Origin: Falsiroseomonas stagni DSM 19981
GTDB lineage: Bacteria > Pseudomonadota > Alphaproteobacteria > Acetobacterales > Acetobacteraceae
Assembly (NCBI RefSeq): GCF_900114315.1
Contig: NZ_FOSQ01000013.1
Span: 62,001 to 126,000, forward strand
Length of the DNA stretch: 64,000 nucleotides
Direction: 5' to 3'
Positions 1-7,066 of the stretch are shown here, piece after piece; the first letter of the stretch is position 1, and each line of letters starts with the position of its first letter. Below the pieces are notes generated by a model, which did no database searches, was not told the origin of the DNA, and was given only the letters and a program-made list of their open reading frames with translations. The translations under genes were made by a program, and so were the position numbers.

Positions 1-1226
1 TCCCCATCCTCCGCCAGCAACAGCCGGCCGCGCGAGGCGCCATCCGGCGGGCGGCGCGGGGCGGGCGGCGCGGGCGCGTCGGGGACCAGCAGCGCGGGGG
101 ATGGGCCGGCGGGCTGGTCGACCGCCGCGACCAGGGGCAGGTCGAAGCGGAAGACGCTGCCGGCGCCGGCCTCGCTTTCCACCGCGATGGTGCCGCCCAT
201 CAGCCCGACCAGGCGGCGGCAGATCATCAGGCCCAGCCCCGATCCGCCATGCCGTCGCGCCGTGCCCGAATCCGCCTGCTGGAAGCGCTGGAACAGGCGG
301 CGGCGGAGGGAGGGGGAGATGCCGCAGCCGCTGTCCTGCACCTCCACCACCAGGCGGTCGGCGAAGCGGGCCAGGCGGATTTCCACCGCGCCGGCGGCGG
401 TGAACTTCACGGCGTTGTCGGCCAGGTTCATCAGCACCTGGCGCAGGCGCTGCGGATCCCCCACCACGCGCTTCGGCAGGCCGGGGTCGATGCGGGCACA
501 GAGCCCGATGCCCTTCTCCGCCGCCGCCGCGGCCTGCAGGGCCAGCACGTCCCGCACCGGCTGGTCGAGGTCGAAGGCGATCTCCTCCAGCACCAGGCGC
601 CCGGCCTCGATCCGCGACAGGTCCAGGATCTCGTTCACCGTCCAGAGCAGCGTGTCCCCGCAGCGCCGGGCGGTGTCGACATAGGCGCGCTGTTCCGCAT
701 CCAGCGTCGTGTCGGTGAGGAGGGAGAGCGTGCCGAGCACGCCGTTCAGCGGCGTGCGGACCTCATGGCTCATGAAGGCGAGGAATTCGGACTTCTCCTC
801 GCTCGCGCGCTCCGCCGCGCGGCGGGCGCGTTCGGCGGCGCGGGTCGCGGTCCGGGCGGCCTGTTCGGCGGCCACGCGCTCCGTCACGTCATGCTGGATG
901 CCGAGGATGTGGCGGAGCGCGCCATCCGGGCCGAAGACCGGGGAGAGGTGGAGTTCGTTGACGAAGCGGCGGCCATCGCGCCGGTAGTTCACCAGGCGGA
1001 TGTCGAGGGGCCGCGCCTCCCGCACCGCCGCGCGGATGGTGGCGAGCGCCGCGGGGTCCGTCCCGGGCCCCTGGAGGAAGCGGCAGTTGCGGCCGATCAC
1101 GGCCTCCGGCGGATAGCCGGTGATGCGGTGGAAGGCGGGGTTGGCGAAGATGATGGGGCAGTCCGGCAGCGTCGGGTCGGCGATGACGATGCCGGTGGGC
1201 GCGGCCGCGGCGGCGGCGGCCAGCAC
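1..1226 (-). CDS. LOV-domain hybrid sensor histidine kinase (3' end beyond window)
   Basis: Light- or redox-sensing kinase of a two-component system. From a GTG start at 1226, about 408 residues are visible. A PAS/LOV domain (about 10-115) carries the flavin-cysteine signature GRNCRFLQG with Cys48. A linker helix (115-145) follows, then HisKA with FMSHEVRTPL (His154), and HATPase_c with an N box (LMNLADNAVKF) and G1 motif DSGCGI. The last residues, LLLAEDG, match the start of a receiver domain, so the protein is probably a hybrid kinase continuing past base 1. LOV domains form a cysteinyl-FMN adduct under blue light (family knowledge). The frame stays open upstream into apt, so the start is uncertain; the GTG was chosen because it sits just before the conserved LOV start. 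It lies downstream of apt on the same strand. Confidence 0.88.
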   Translation of the reverse strand, partial: MLAAAAAAAPTGIVIADPTLPDCPIIFANPAFHRITGYPPEAVIGRNCRFLQGPGTDPAALATIRAAVREARPLDIRLVNYRRDGRRFVNELHLSPVFGPDGALRHILGIQHDVTERVAAEQAARTATRAAERARRAAERASEEKSEFLAFMSHEVRTPLNGVLGTLSLLTDTTLDAEQRAYVDTARRCGDTLLWTVNEILDLSRIEAGRLVLEEIAFDLDQPVRDVLALQAAAAAEKGIGLCARIDPGLPKRVVGDPQRLRQVLMNLADNAVKFTAAGAVEIRLARFADRLVVEVQDSGCGISPSLRRRLFQRFQQADSGTARRHGGSGLGLMICRRLVGLMGGTIAVESEAGAGSVFRFDLPLVAAVDQPAGPSPALLVPDAPAPPAPRRPPDGASRGRLLLAEDG

Positions 1227-1239
1227 GGCCGGAAAGGCG

Positions 1240-1344
1240 CCCGCCGCGAGAGCGGCATCAGGAGAACCCGCCGCGAGAGCGGCGGGACCGGCAGCAGGGT
1301 CCGGGAAGCCCGCCGCCGGTCCGGGGAGTGACCCGGCGGCGGGC
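1240..1344. repeat. Cluster of short perfect hairpins between apt and the LOV kinase
   Basis: A 17-bp unit (CCCGCCGCGAGAGCGGC) occurs at 1240-1256 and again at 1267-1283, 27 bp apart. The second copy extends to an 8-bp perfect stem around GAGA (1267-1286). A separate 12-bp perfect stem pairs 1308-1319 with 1333-1344. None is followed by a T run. The cluster may attenuate read-through from apt into the kinase, or be repeat debris. If the kinase starts further upstream, these bases would code for an Ala/Pro-rich extension. Confidence 0.5.
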
Positions 1345-1404
1345 GACAGTCTGGCCGGCGTCTCCGGCGGCGGGTCGGCTTCCGATCCCGCCGGCGGGGG
1401 CCGG

Positions 1405-2001
1405 CTAATCGTCGTACTGGATGAGCGCTTCGAACGGGACATCGAGCCGGCCTCTGCCACCGAGGAAGGTCAATTCGATCAGGGCCGCGGCGCAGGGCAC
1501 CACGGCACCGGCCTGGCGGAGCAGGGAGATGCCGGCCGCCATGGTGCCGCCCGTCGCCAGCAGGTCATCCAGCAGGATGACGCGCTGGCCGGGCTGGACG
1601 GCATCCGCCTGCATCTCGATCCGGTCCGTGCCGTATTCGAGCGCGTAGCTGAGCCCGATGGTCAGCCCCGGCAGCTTGCGCGGCTTGCGCAGCATGACGA
1701 AGCCGAGGCCGAGTTCGAGGGCGAGCGGCGCGGCCACCAGGAAGCCCCGGCTCTCGATGCCGGCCAGCACCTGGGGCCGGTGCGGGCGGATGATGTCCGC
1801 CATCCGCGCCATGGCGGTGCGCCAGGCGGGCCCGTGCCGGAGCAGGGTGGAGATGTCGTAGAAGAGGATTCCCGGCTTCGGGAAATCCGGGATGCCCCGG
1901 ATGTGGTCCTTCAGCTCGATCGAGGGATCGGGCACCAGGCGGGTGGCATCGGCGGGAAGGCTGGAAGGGGGAGGATTCTGGTCGGCCATGCGGGTGGTCA
2001 T
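1405..2001 (-). CDS. apt: Adenine phosphoribosyltransferase
   Basis: Purine salvage enzyme making AMP and pyrophosphate from adenine and PRPP in the cytoplasm. The core begins [20 protein letters not shown], typical of Apt. The PRPP-binding loop [13 protein letters not shown] is intact. IESRGFL and the substrate region around [20 protein letters not shown] are also present. The start at 2001 (MTTRMADQ) follows GGAG; an ATG at 1989 is the alternative. Either gives a protein slightly longer than the usual 170-180 residues because of an N-terminal tail. The LOV kinase follows on the same strand after about 180 bp rich in hairpins. Confidence 0.93.
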   Translation of the reverse strand: MTTRMADQNPPPSSLPADATRLVPDPSIELKDHIRGIPDFPKPGILFYDISTLLRHGPAWRTAMARMADIIRPHRPQVLAGIESRGFLVAAPLALELGLGFVMLRKPRKLPGLTIGLSYALEYGTDRIEMQADAVQPGQRVILLDDLLATGGTMAAGISLLRQAGAVVPCAAALIELTFLGGRGRLDVPFEALIQYDD

Positions 2002-2222
2002 GTGCTCCGGGAAGCGGGTCCGAGTCCGGGCGCATGACATCGTGCCGCCGCGCGGATCGCGCGGACGGCGGGCCAGCCTGTGCCTTCCTCGGGGGGCACG
2101 CTACGCCCGGCCGGGCGGCGGCCGCAACAGTGGCATGGAGTCGGGCTTGGCGGGTCCGCATCGCCGGGGGCTCATCAGCCGCGTGGCGGCGGGGGCTTGG
2201 CGGATCGCGGGGGGCGGTCCAC

Positions 2223-2423
2223 ATGCGCGGCATGTCCCGCACCCCCATCGCCCTCGCCATCGGCCTGATCGGCTTCGCGCTCTATGTCATGGCGGTGGTG
2301 GCGCTGGCCGACCACGTGCTGCCGCTGCACTGGGCGCTGCAGTTCCTCTATTTCACGATCGCGGGCGTCGCCTGGGCCTGGCCCGCCAAGCGGCTGATGT
2401 TCTGGGCCGCCGGCGCGCGCTGA
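2223..2423 (+). CDS. DUF2842 small membrane protein
   Basis: Protein of 66 residues with two predicted membrane helices (about 8-27 and 34-55) and the family signature LPLHWALQFLYF...WPAKRLMFW. DUF2842 proteins are short inner-membrane proteins of Alphaproteobacteria with no known function. A G-rich stretch (GGGGGGCGG) lies 7-15 bases upstream of ATG 2223; ATG 2232 is an alternative. It is divergent from apt. Its stop codon lies in the loop of a strong hairpin, so translation and termination end together. Confidence 0.75.
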   Translation: MRGMSRTPIALAIGLIGFALYVMAVVALADHVLPLHWALQFLYFTIAGVAWAWPAKRLMFWAAGAR

Positions 2424-2474
2424 CGCGCGCCGGCTTTATCAAGCCCACCACCGGCGCGCGCTGAGGCGCGCCGG
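2409..2474. terminator. Duplicated terminator-like hairpin, convergent junction
   Basis: First hairpin: 11-bp perfect GC stem 2409-2419 with 2424-2434, loop CTGA, followed by TTTAT (plus-strand terminator for the DUF2842 gene). A second copy, CCGGCGCGC at 2451-2459 with GCGCGCCGG at 2466-2474, has the loop GCTGAG. The two share nearly the same sequence, which looks like a local duplication. They lie between genes ending head-on, so they probably terminate both strands. Confidence 0.7.
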
Positions 2475-2486
2475 CCGCGCGACTCC

Positions 2487-3284
2487 TCAGAAGGGCCGGC
2501 TGAGGGTCAGGGTGAAGCGGTTGTCGCAGATCTTCGACCCGCCGAAGCAGTCATTCGCGACGCCGCCGCGTTCCGTGGACAGGGTGTTGTAGATGCCGGC
2601 CACGGTGCCGATGATGCCGCCCACGATCTCCCGCGACACGGAGAGGGAGAAGTAGCCGTAGTCCTGGGCGCCGAAGAAGCCGTCCCGGCTGCCGGCGGCG
2701 GGAACGATGTTGCGCTCGACCCACTGGTAGCCGACGCGCGGGGAGACGGTGAAGCCGTAGTCGAGCGTCAGGTCGAACCCGCCCTCGAGGTAGTAGGCGG
2801 CGCCGGATTCGCCGGTGAATTGCGGCGAATAGGCCGCGGTGCCGACGAACTTCATCGGCGCGATCTCGTAGCTGGCGCGCAGTGCGAATTCGTAGAAGGC
2901 GAGTTCGAACCCGCCGCGCGGGGCGGAATAGCCGGGATAGGCGTAGTAGGTGGCGCCGAGGTCGAGCTTCAGGTCGCCGATGGCGAAGCGGTAGCCCGCC
3001 ATCAGGTCCACCTCCTGCCGCGCATTGGTGCCGGCGAAGGCGACGTTGCTGAGGAAGGCACCGACATAGACGCCGCTTTCATGCTCCACATCCAGCGTCA
3101 GCTGCGCGGCCGGGCGGTTCCGAGTCTGGCTGAGGCCGCGGAACATGTAGTCGCTGGTGATGGCGGGGGTGGTGGTGACGGTCAGGCCCAGACTGTCGAT
3201 GGTCTGCTGGGCCCGGGATGCCTGCGGCGCGAGCGCGATGCCGCCGGCCAGGGCAGTCGCGGCGAGGAGGGTGGATCGGAGCAT
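2487..3284 (-). CDS. TorF/Gcw-type putative porin, copy 1
   Basis: Outer-membrane beta-barrel of the TorF/Gcw_chp family. A signal peptide (MLRSTLLAATALAGG...SRA, about 24 residues) is followed by the family start LGLTVTTTPAITSDYMFRGLSQT. Alternating aromatic/polar strands follow, and a terminal Phe (TLTLSRPF) forms the BAM recognition signal. Length 265. It is strongly similar along its whole length to the next gene upstream (3490-4281), so the two are tandem paralogues. Both carry a cysteine pair near the C-terminus (DCFGGSKICDNR), probably a disulfide in a loop. Start 3284 was chosen because the signal peptide begins there; the open frame continues 21 codons further. Transport substrate unknown. 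Confidence 0.85.
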   Translation of the reverse strand: MLRSTLLAATALAGGIALAPQASRAQQTIDSLGLTVTTTPAITSDYMFRGLSQTRNRPAAQLTLDVEHESGVYVGAFLSNVAFAGTNARQEVDLMAGYRFAIGDLKLDLGATYYAYPGYSAPRGGFELAFYEFALRASYEIAPMKFVGTAAYSPQFTGESGAAYYLEGGFDLTLDYGFTVSPRVGYQWVERNIVPAAGSRDGFFGAQDYGYFSLSVSREIVGGIIGTVAGIYNTLSTERGGVANDCFGGSKICDNRFTLTLSRPF

Positions 3285-3414
3285 CGGACGTATCGCCTTC
3301 TGCGGTTGCACTAAGACGGTCCTTTGCAAACGTGGCGCCACATCCATGCGGCCGGGGCGATGCTCAAGATTTCGTGTACGAGACGCATGGCGGCGCGCTG
3401 CCGGGCGGCGCCAT

Positions 3415-3448
3415 GAAAAAAGGCGGCGCCCCGGGGGGACGCCGCCTT
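3415..3448 (-). terminator. Rho-independent terminator after porin copy 2
   Basis: Read on the minus strand, the stem AAGGCGGCG/CGCCGCCTT (3440-3448 with 3420-3428) is followed directly by a run of T (the A run at 3415-3421 on plus). It separates the two porin genes, so porin copy 1 probably has its own promoter in 3285-3414. Confidence 0.85.
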
Positions 3449-3489
3449 CAGGCCGCTCGCAGGCGGGCTGCGTTCAGAATGGGCCGCGT

Positions 3490-4281
3490 TCAGAACGGCC
3501 GGCTCAGGGTCACCAAGGCGCGGCTGTCGCAGGCCTTGGTGGAGCCGAAGCACTCGGACCGGCCGCTGCTCTGGTTCATGCTGTTCCACACCACCGTGCC
3601 GGTGCCGATGAAGCCGCCGAAGATCTCCCGCGACACGGAAAGCGACAGGGTCATGTAGTCGGGCGTGCCGAAATAGCCGTCGCGGCTGCCGGTGCGCGGG
3701 GCGATGTTGCGCTCGACCCACTGGTAGCCGAGGCGGGGCGAGATGGTGAACCCGTAGTCGAGCGCCATGTCGAAGCCGCCTTCGACATAGACGCCCGTGC
3801 CCGACTCGCCCGAGAAGTTCGGCGACCAGGCGGCGAGGCCCACGAACTTGACCGGCGCAACCTCATAGCTGGTGCGCAGCGCGAATTCGTAGAAGTTGAT
3901 GTCGAAGCCGCCGCGCAGCGCGGTGTAGCCGGGATAGGTGTAGTAGGTGCCGCCGATGTCGAGCTTCAGGTCGCCGAGGGCGAAGCGGTAGCCGGCGTTG
4001 TAGTCGATCTCCTGCCGTGCATTCGTCCCGGCGAAGGCGACGTTGCTGACGAAGGCGCCGACATAGAAGCCGCTGCTGTGCTCGGCATCGACCGTGACCT
4101 GCGCGGCGGGCCGGCCCCGCGTCTGGCTCAGGCCACGGAACAGGTAGTCGCTGGTGATGGCAGGCGTCGTCGTGACGGTCAGGCCGAGGCTGTCGATCGC
4201 GGTCTGGGCGTTGCCGGCCTGGGGGGCCATCAGCAGGCCGCCGCAAAGCGCCGTGGCGGCAAGGAAGAGGTTGCGGGCCAT
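3490..4281 (-). CDS. TorF/Gcw-type putative porin, copy 2
   Basis: Protein of 263 residues: signal peptide (MARNLFLAATALCGG...GNA), the conserved start LGLTVTTTPAITSDYLFRGLSQT, beta-strand-rich body and terminal Phe (VTLSRPF). It shares most positions with copy 1, including GTNARQE, GYRFA.GDLKLD, GYQWVERNI and the closing cysteine pair (ECFGSTKACDSR). It differs most in surface-loop-like stretches, as expected for paralogous porins with different permeation. It ends at a strong terminator and starts downstream of an AT-richer region (4330-4440) that is the likely promoter region. Confidence 0.85.
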   Translation of the reverse strand: MARNLFLAATALCGGLLMAPQAGNAQTAIDSLGLTVTTTPAITSDYLFRGLSQTRGRPAAQVTVDAEHSSGFYVGAFVSNVAFAGTNARQEIDYNAGYRFALGDLKLDIGGTYYTYPGYTALRGGFDINFYEFALRTSYEVAPVKFVGLAAWSPNFSGESGTGVYVEGGFDMALDYGFTISPRLGYQWVERNIAPRTGSRDGYFGTPDYMTLSLSVSREIFGGFIGTGTVVWNSMNQSSGRSECFGSTKACDSRALVTLSRPF

Positions 4282-4493
4282 CAGGGGACTCCTTGGCGAG
4301 GGATGAAGGTCAAGGGTTGGGGGCGATCAACTCCCCTTAGCAGCACCACACAAAGACGCGAGGGCGATTTTCACGCCGGCGTAGAATTCATGATGCGTTG
4401 TTGCACGCACGCATCGCATTCAATCATTAATGGGACGATATCACCCACCCCAGGCCCGTATGGCGGCGCAGAAACAGGAACAGCGCGCGAACG

Positions 4494-4529
4494 AAAAAAA
4501 ACCCCGCCAGGCTGGTGCCTGACGGGGTT
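4494..4529 (-). terminator. Terminator of the tRNA-Pro gene
   Basis: On the minus strand: a 13-bp stem (4517-4529 with 4500-4512, one mismatch), loop of four bases, then a T run (A run 4494-4501 on plus). It lies 18 bp downstream of the tRNA 3' end. Clear intrinsic terminator. Confidence 0.92.
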
Positions 4530-4546
4530 CCGTCGCCACGATCAAT

Positions 4547-4623
4547 TGGTCGGAGTGAGAGGATTCGAACCTCCGGCCCCTGCGTCCCGAACACAGTGCT
4601 CTACCAGGCTGAGCTACACTCCG
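4547..4623 (-). tRNA. tRNA-Pro (anticodon CGG)
   Basis: Complete cloverleaf of 77 nt with encoded CCA. Acceptor CGGAGTG/CACTCCG, D arm GCTC...GAGC with AGCCTGGTA loop, anticodon stem CTGTG/CGCAG with loop TTCGGGA (anticodon CGG, reads CCG), T arm GGAGG-TTCGAAT-CCTCT. Prolines in neighbouring genes are mostly CCG or CCC, so this tRNA serves a heavily used codon. Confidence 0.97.
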
Positions 4624-4644
4624 GTGGGCCGCGGCGAGGCCGGG

Positions 4645-4673
4645 GCTATAGCGAAGCCCCAATGGGGCGGCAA
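4645..4673 (-). promoter_or_regulatory. Promoter of tRNA-Pro
   Basis: On the minus strand, a -35 box TTGCCG (4673-4668) and a -10 box TATAGC (4650-4645) are separated by exactly 17 bp. Transcription would start near 4638, about 15 bp before the mature tRNA 5' end. The spacer contains a short inverted repeat (CCCCATTGGGG). Confidence 0.7.
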
Positions 4674-4817
4674 GGGGGGGTAGGGTCGCGGATCGACGCC
4701 GCGGGCCGGGCCGTGGCGCCCGCTCTGCGACGAAATGCGACAAGCCCCGTAAACCGTTGCACCAGCACTCCGATCCTGCCAGCCTTGTCAGCCTCCGATA
4801 CCGGAAGGGATGGATTG

Positions 4818-5273
4818 ATGCGCTTCGGGATGCTTGTGGCTGGCGTGGCGATGACCATGGGGGCGGCAATGCCGGCCTTCGCGCAGGGCGACGTGATTGC
4901 CGAGCGGCGCGCGGGATTCCGCATGCTGGGCCAGACGATGGAGGCCTTCACCCAGGCCGTGAACCAGCGCGGCGATACGCGCGCCCTGGCGCCGCGGGTG
5001 GACCAGATGATCGCCTTCATCAACAGCCTGCCCAACCGCGTGCCGACCGCGTCCCTGACGCCGCCCCAGCCGCAGGGCACGAATGACGGGCAGACCCGCG
5101 CCCTGGCCGCCATCGATGGCGACCGCGCCGGCTTCGCGACCCGCGCGACCAACGCCGCCACCGCCTTCGCCGCCCTGAAGGTCGCCGCCGAGGCCGGCAC
5201 CGTCACGGCCGATACGCTGCGGACCGTGGGCGGCACCTGCGGCGCCTGCCACCAGCCCTTCCGCTCCCGCTGA
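4818..5273 (+). CDS. Cytochrome c' (class II c-type cytochrome)
   Basis: Periplasmic haem protein of 151 residues. The signal peptide ends near AMPAFAQG (about residue 23). A helical body follows, with the single haem motif CGACH at 141-145 close to the C-terminus, the hallmark of class II cytochromes c. Start ATG 4818 has GGAAGGGA upstream. The family binds NO/CO or works as a low-potential electron carrier and is often paired with a membrane cytochrome b, which is encoded next door on the opposite strand. The two genes converge on a shared hairpin. Confidence 0.88.
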   Translation: MRFGMLVAGVAMTMGAAMPAFAQGDVIAERRAGFRMLGQTMEAFTQAVNQRGDTRALAPRVDQMIAFINSLPNRVPTASLTPPQPQGTNDGQTRALAAIDGDRAGFATRATNAATAFAALKVAAEAGTVTADTLRTVGGTCGACHQPFRSR

Positions 5274-5284
5274 CGCGGCCGCCA

Positions 5285-5310
5285 CCCGGCCGTGCAACCG
5301 CACGGCCGGG
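5285..5310. terminator. Bidirectional hairpin between converging cytochrome genes
   Basis: An 11-bp perfect stem, CCCGGCCGTGC (5285-5295) with GCACGGCCGGG (5300-5310), loop AACC. It lies 12 bp after the cytochrome c' stop and 8 bp before the cytochrome b stop. No T run on either side. Confidence 0.65.
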
Positions 5311-5318
5311 GGACAGGC

Positions 5319-6077
5319 TCAGCCGAAGCCGCCGCCGGCGCCGGCCCCCAGCCCCACCACATACCAGACGACCCCCGCCGCGGCCGCCAGCAGCAGGATC
5401 GCGAGCAGCGGATGCCCCATGCCGGGCTGCGGGCCATCATAGGGCGCCGGGACCTTGAGGTCCCCCGTCAGCATCGGCCCGACCAGGTTCTGCCCCCGCA
5501 GCACGCGGTAGGCGATGATGGCCAGGATATGCAGCACCGCCGCGGCCACGATCACCCAGAACAGCCGCACATGGATGCTGGTGGCGGATGCGCTGTCGCC
5601 CTCGCTGACCAGCATGGAAAGCGGGCCGTGCTGGGAATAGGTGAAGCCCGGATCGTGGTTGGCGAACAGCCCGGTCCCGGTCTGCGTGAGCAGCAGCAGC
5701 AGCAGGGCCAGGACCATCCAGCCGCCGGCCGCGTTGTGGCCGATCTCCACGCCGGTCGGCCGCTGGCGCAGATGGGCCAGGTGGCGCAGCGCCTCCAGCG
5801 GTGACTTGATGAAGCTGGCGAAGCGCGCGGTCTGGGAACCGACCAGGCCCCAGGCGATGCGGAACAGGATCAGGGTCAGCATCGTGTAGCCGGCCAGCAG
5901 GTGCAGGTCCCAGCGATCCGTCTTGGCGGTCCAGAAGGAGATCGGGATCAGCAGCACGATGGACCAGTGCACCAGGCGCACCCAGGGATCCCATACCTTC
6001 AGGCGCCGCGTGCCGGGGCCCGGCCCCGCGCCCGTCCCGGTCATGCCCTGTGGTGTCGGTTCCGCCATGCCATCCAT
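5319..6077 (-). CDS. Cytochrome b561-type di-haem membrane protein
   Basis: Protein of 252 residues with four core membrane helices plus a C-terminal one. It starts KVWDPWVRLVHWSIVLLIPIS, the usual first helix of CybB/HyaC-like cytochromes b. Likely haem-ligand histidines are in RLVHW, DLHLLAGY and the HVRLFWVIVAAAVLHI helix. The family passes electrons from quinol to soluble cytochromes; the adjacent cytochrome c' gene is a plausible partner (inference). ATG 6077 was used; ATG 6068 (MAEPTP) is equally possible. A Gly/Ala tail (GLGAGAGGGFG) follows the last helix. Confidence 0.85.
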   Translation of the reverse strand: MDGMAEPTPQGMTGTGAGPGPGTRRLKVWDPWVRLVHWSIVLLIPISFWTAKTDRWDLHLLAGYTMLTLILFRIAWGLVGSQTARFASFIKSPLEALRHLAHLRQRPTGVEIGHNAAGGWMVLALLLLLLTQTGTGLFANHDPGFTYSQHGPLSMLVSEGDSASATSIHVRLFWVIVAAAVLHILAIIAYRVLRGQNLVGPMLTGDLKVPAPYDGPQPGMGHPLLAILLLAAAAGVVWYVVGLGAGAGGGFG

Positions 6078-6208
6078 TCCGCTGTCGTTGCGCGGGGATT
6101 AGGCCGCGCCCGGACCGCCGCCGCAAGTTTCGTTCCGTGACGGACCCTCGCCTGCCGTCCTGCGATGCATGATTGCGCGACGGGGCACGGTGGCGGCAGG
6201 AAGGGACC

Positions 6209-6991
6209 ATGGACGCTTTGATGCTCTGGCCCTTCCCCGTGGCACTGCTGGTGGCGCTGCTGGTGGCGGTGGCAATCGCCGGCGCGGGGCGCATCGGCCG
6301 CCGGCCGGGGCTGGCGGCGCTGGCCTCCGCCGCGGGGCTGCTGGCGGGGTGGTGGTGGACCATGGGGCTGGTGACGGCATCGCCCCGCCAATTGCCGGAA
6401 CGGCTGCCGCTGCTCGCCGCCTGCCTGCTGCTGCTGGCCGGCCTCGGCACCGCGCTCGTCCGGCGCGGGCGCTGGATCGCCCCCGTCATCGCCGGGGCCG
6501 GCGCGCTGGCGACGGGGTGGTGGATGGCCGGCGCGCCGCGCACCGGGGCGGATCTGGCGATGGCACTGCCGGTGCTGGCGGGGGTCACGGGGCTGGCGCT
6601 GCTGCTGCTGCGGCGCGATGCCGCCTGGTCCGCCCCCGCCGCCGCGCTGGCGCTGCTGGCGGCACTGATCCTGGCGCGGCTCCCCGGGCCGGCCGAGGTG
6701 CTCGCGCTGGTGGCGGTGGCGGCGGCGCTGGGCGGCGTGATCGGCGCCGGACCGGCCGGCCGGGCATCAGCGATGGCGGCGATGCCCCTGGCGGGCGGGA
6801 TGGCGGCGCTGGCGGCGCTGCCGGTCCTCGCGCGCGGCACGGCGGCGGATTGGGCCGTGGCGGCGGCGCCGGTCGCACTGCTCTGGGCCGGGCCGGCGCT
6901 CCGCCGGGTGCTGCCGTTCCGGATTCCCGCCCTCGCCCTGTCCATCCTGGCCGCGCTGGCCTGCCTCGGGGGGGTGTGGCTTTTGCGTTGA
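6209..6991 (+). CDS. Polytopic membrane protein of unknown function
   Basis: Protein of 260 residues, almost entirely Ala/Leu/Gly/Val-rich hydrophobic helices (seven or eight predicted) joined by short Arg-containing loops. No recognisable domain or catalytic motif. ATG 6209 is preceded by GGAAGGGA, a good ribosome site; an upstream in-frame ATG at 6173 lacks one. It is followed 75 bp later by the LysM gene on the same strand. Function cannot be assigned from sequence. Confidence 0.7.
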   Translation: MDALMLWPFPVALLVALLVAVAIAGAGRIGRRPGLAALASAAGLLAGWWWTMGLVTASPRQLPERLPLLAACLLLLAGLGTALVRRGRWIAPVIAGAGALATGWWMAGAPRTGADLAMALPVLAGVTGLALLLLRRDAAWSAPAAALALLAALILARLPGPAEVLALVAVAAALGGVIGAGPAGRASAMAAMPLAGGMAALAALPVLARGTAADWAVAAAPVALLWAGPALRRVLPFRIPALALSILAALACLGGVWLLR

Positions 6992-7066
6992 CACGTTGCA
7001 CCGAAATCACGGCTGCGGCTCCCAGACCCTTGTGCCGACGCGACTTCACGCTCTAGTTACGAAGGT

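Noticed and set aside
249-1331. 360-codon open frame on plus strand
   Set aside because: Antisense shadow of the LOV kinase; low-complexity Arg/Gly/Ala composition without domain, while the minus strand has full kinase motifs.
7030-7059. Promoter-like TTGTGC, 18 bp, TAGTTA before the LysM gene
   Set aside because: The -10 box would sit 7 bp before the ATG, implying a leaderless mRNA although a GAAGG ribosome site is present; too weak to call.
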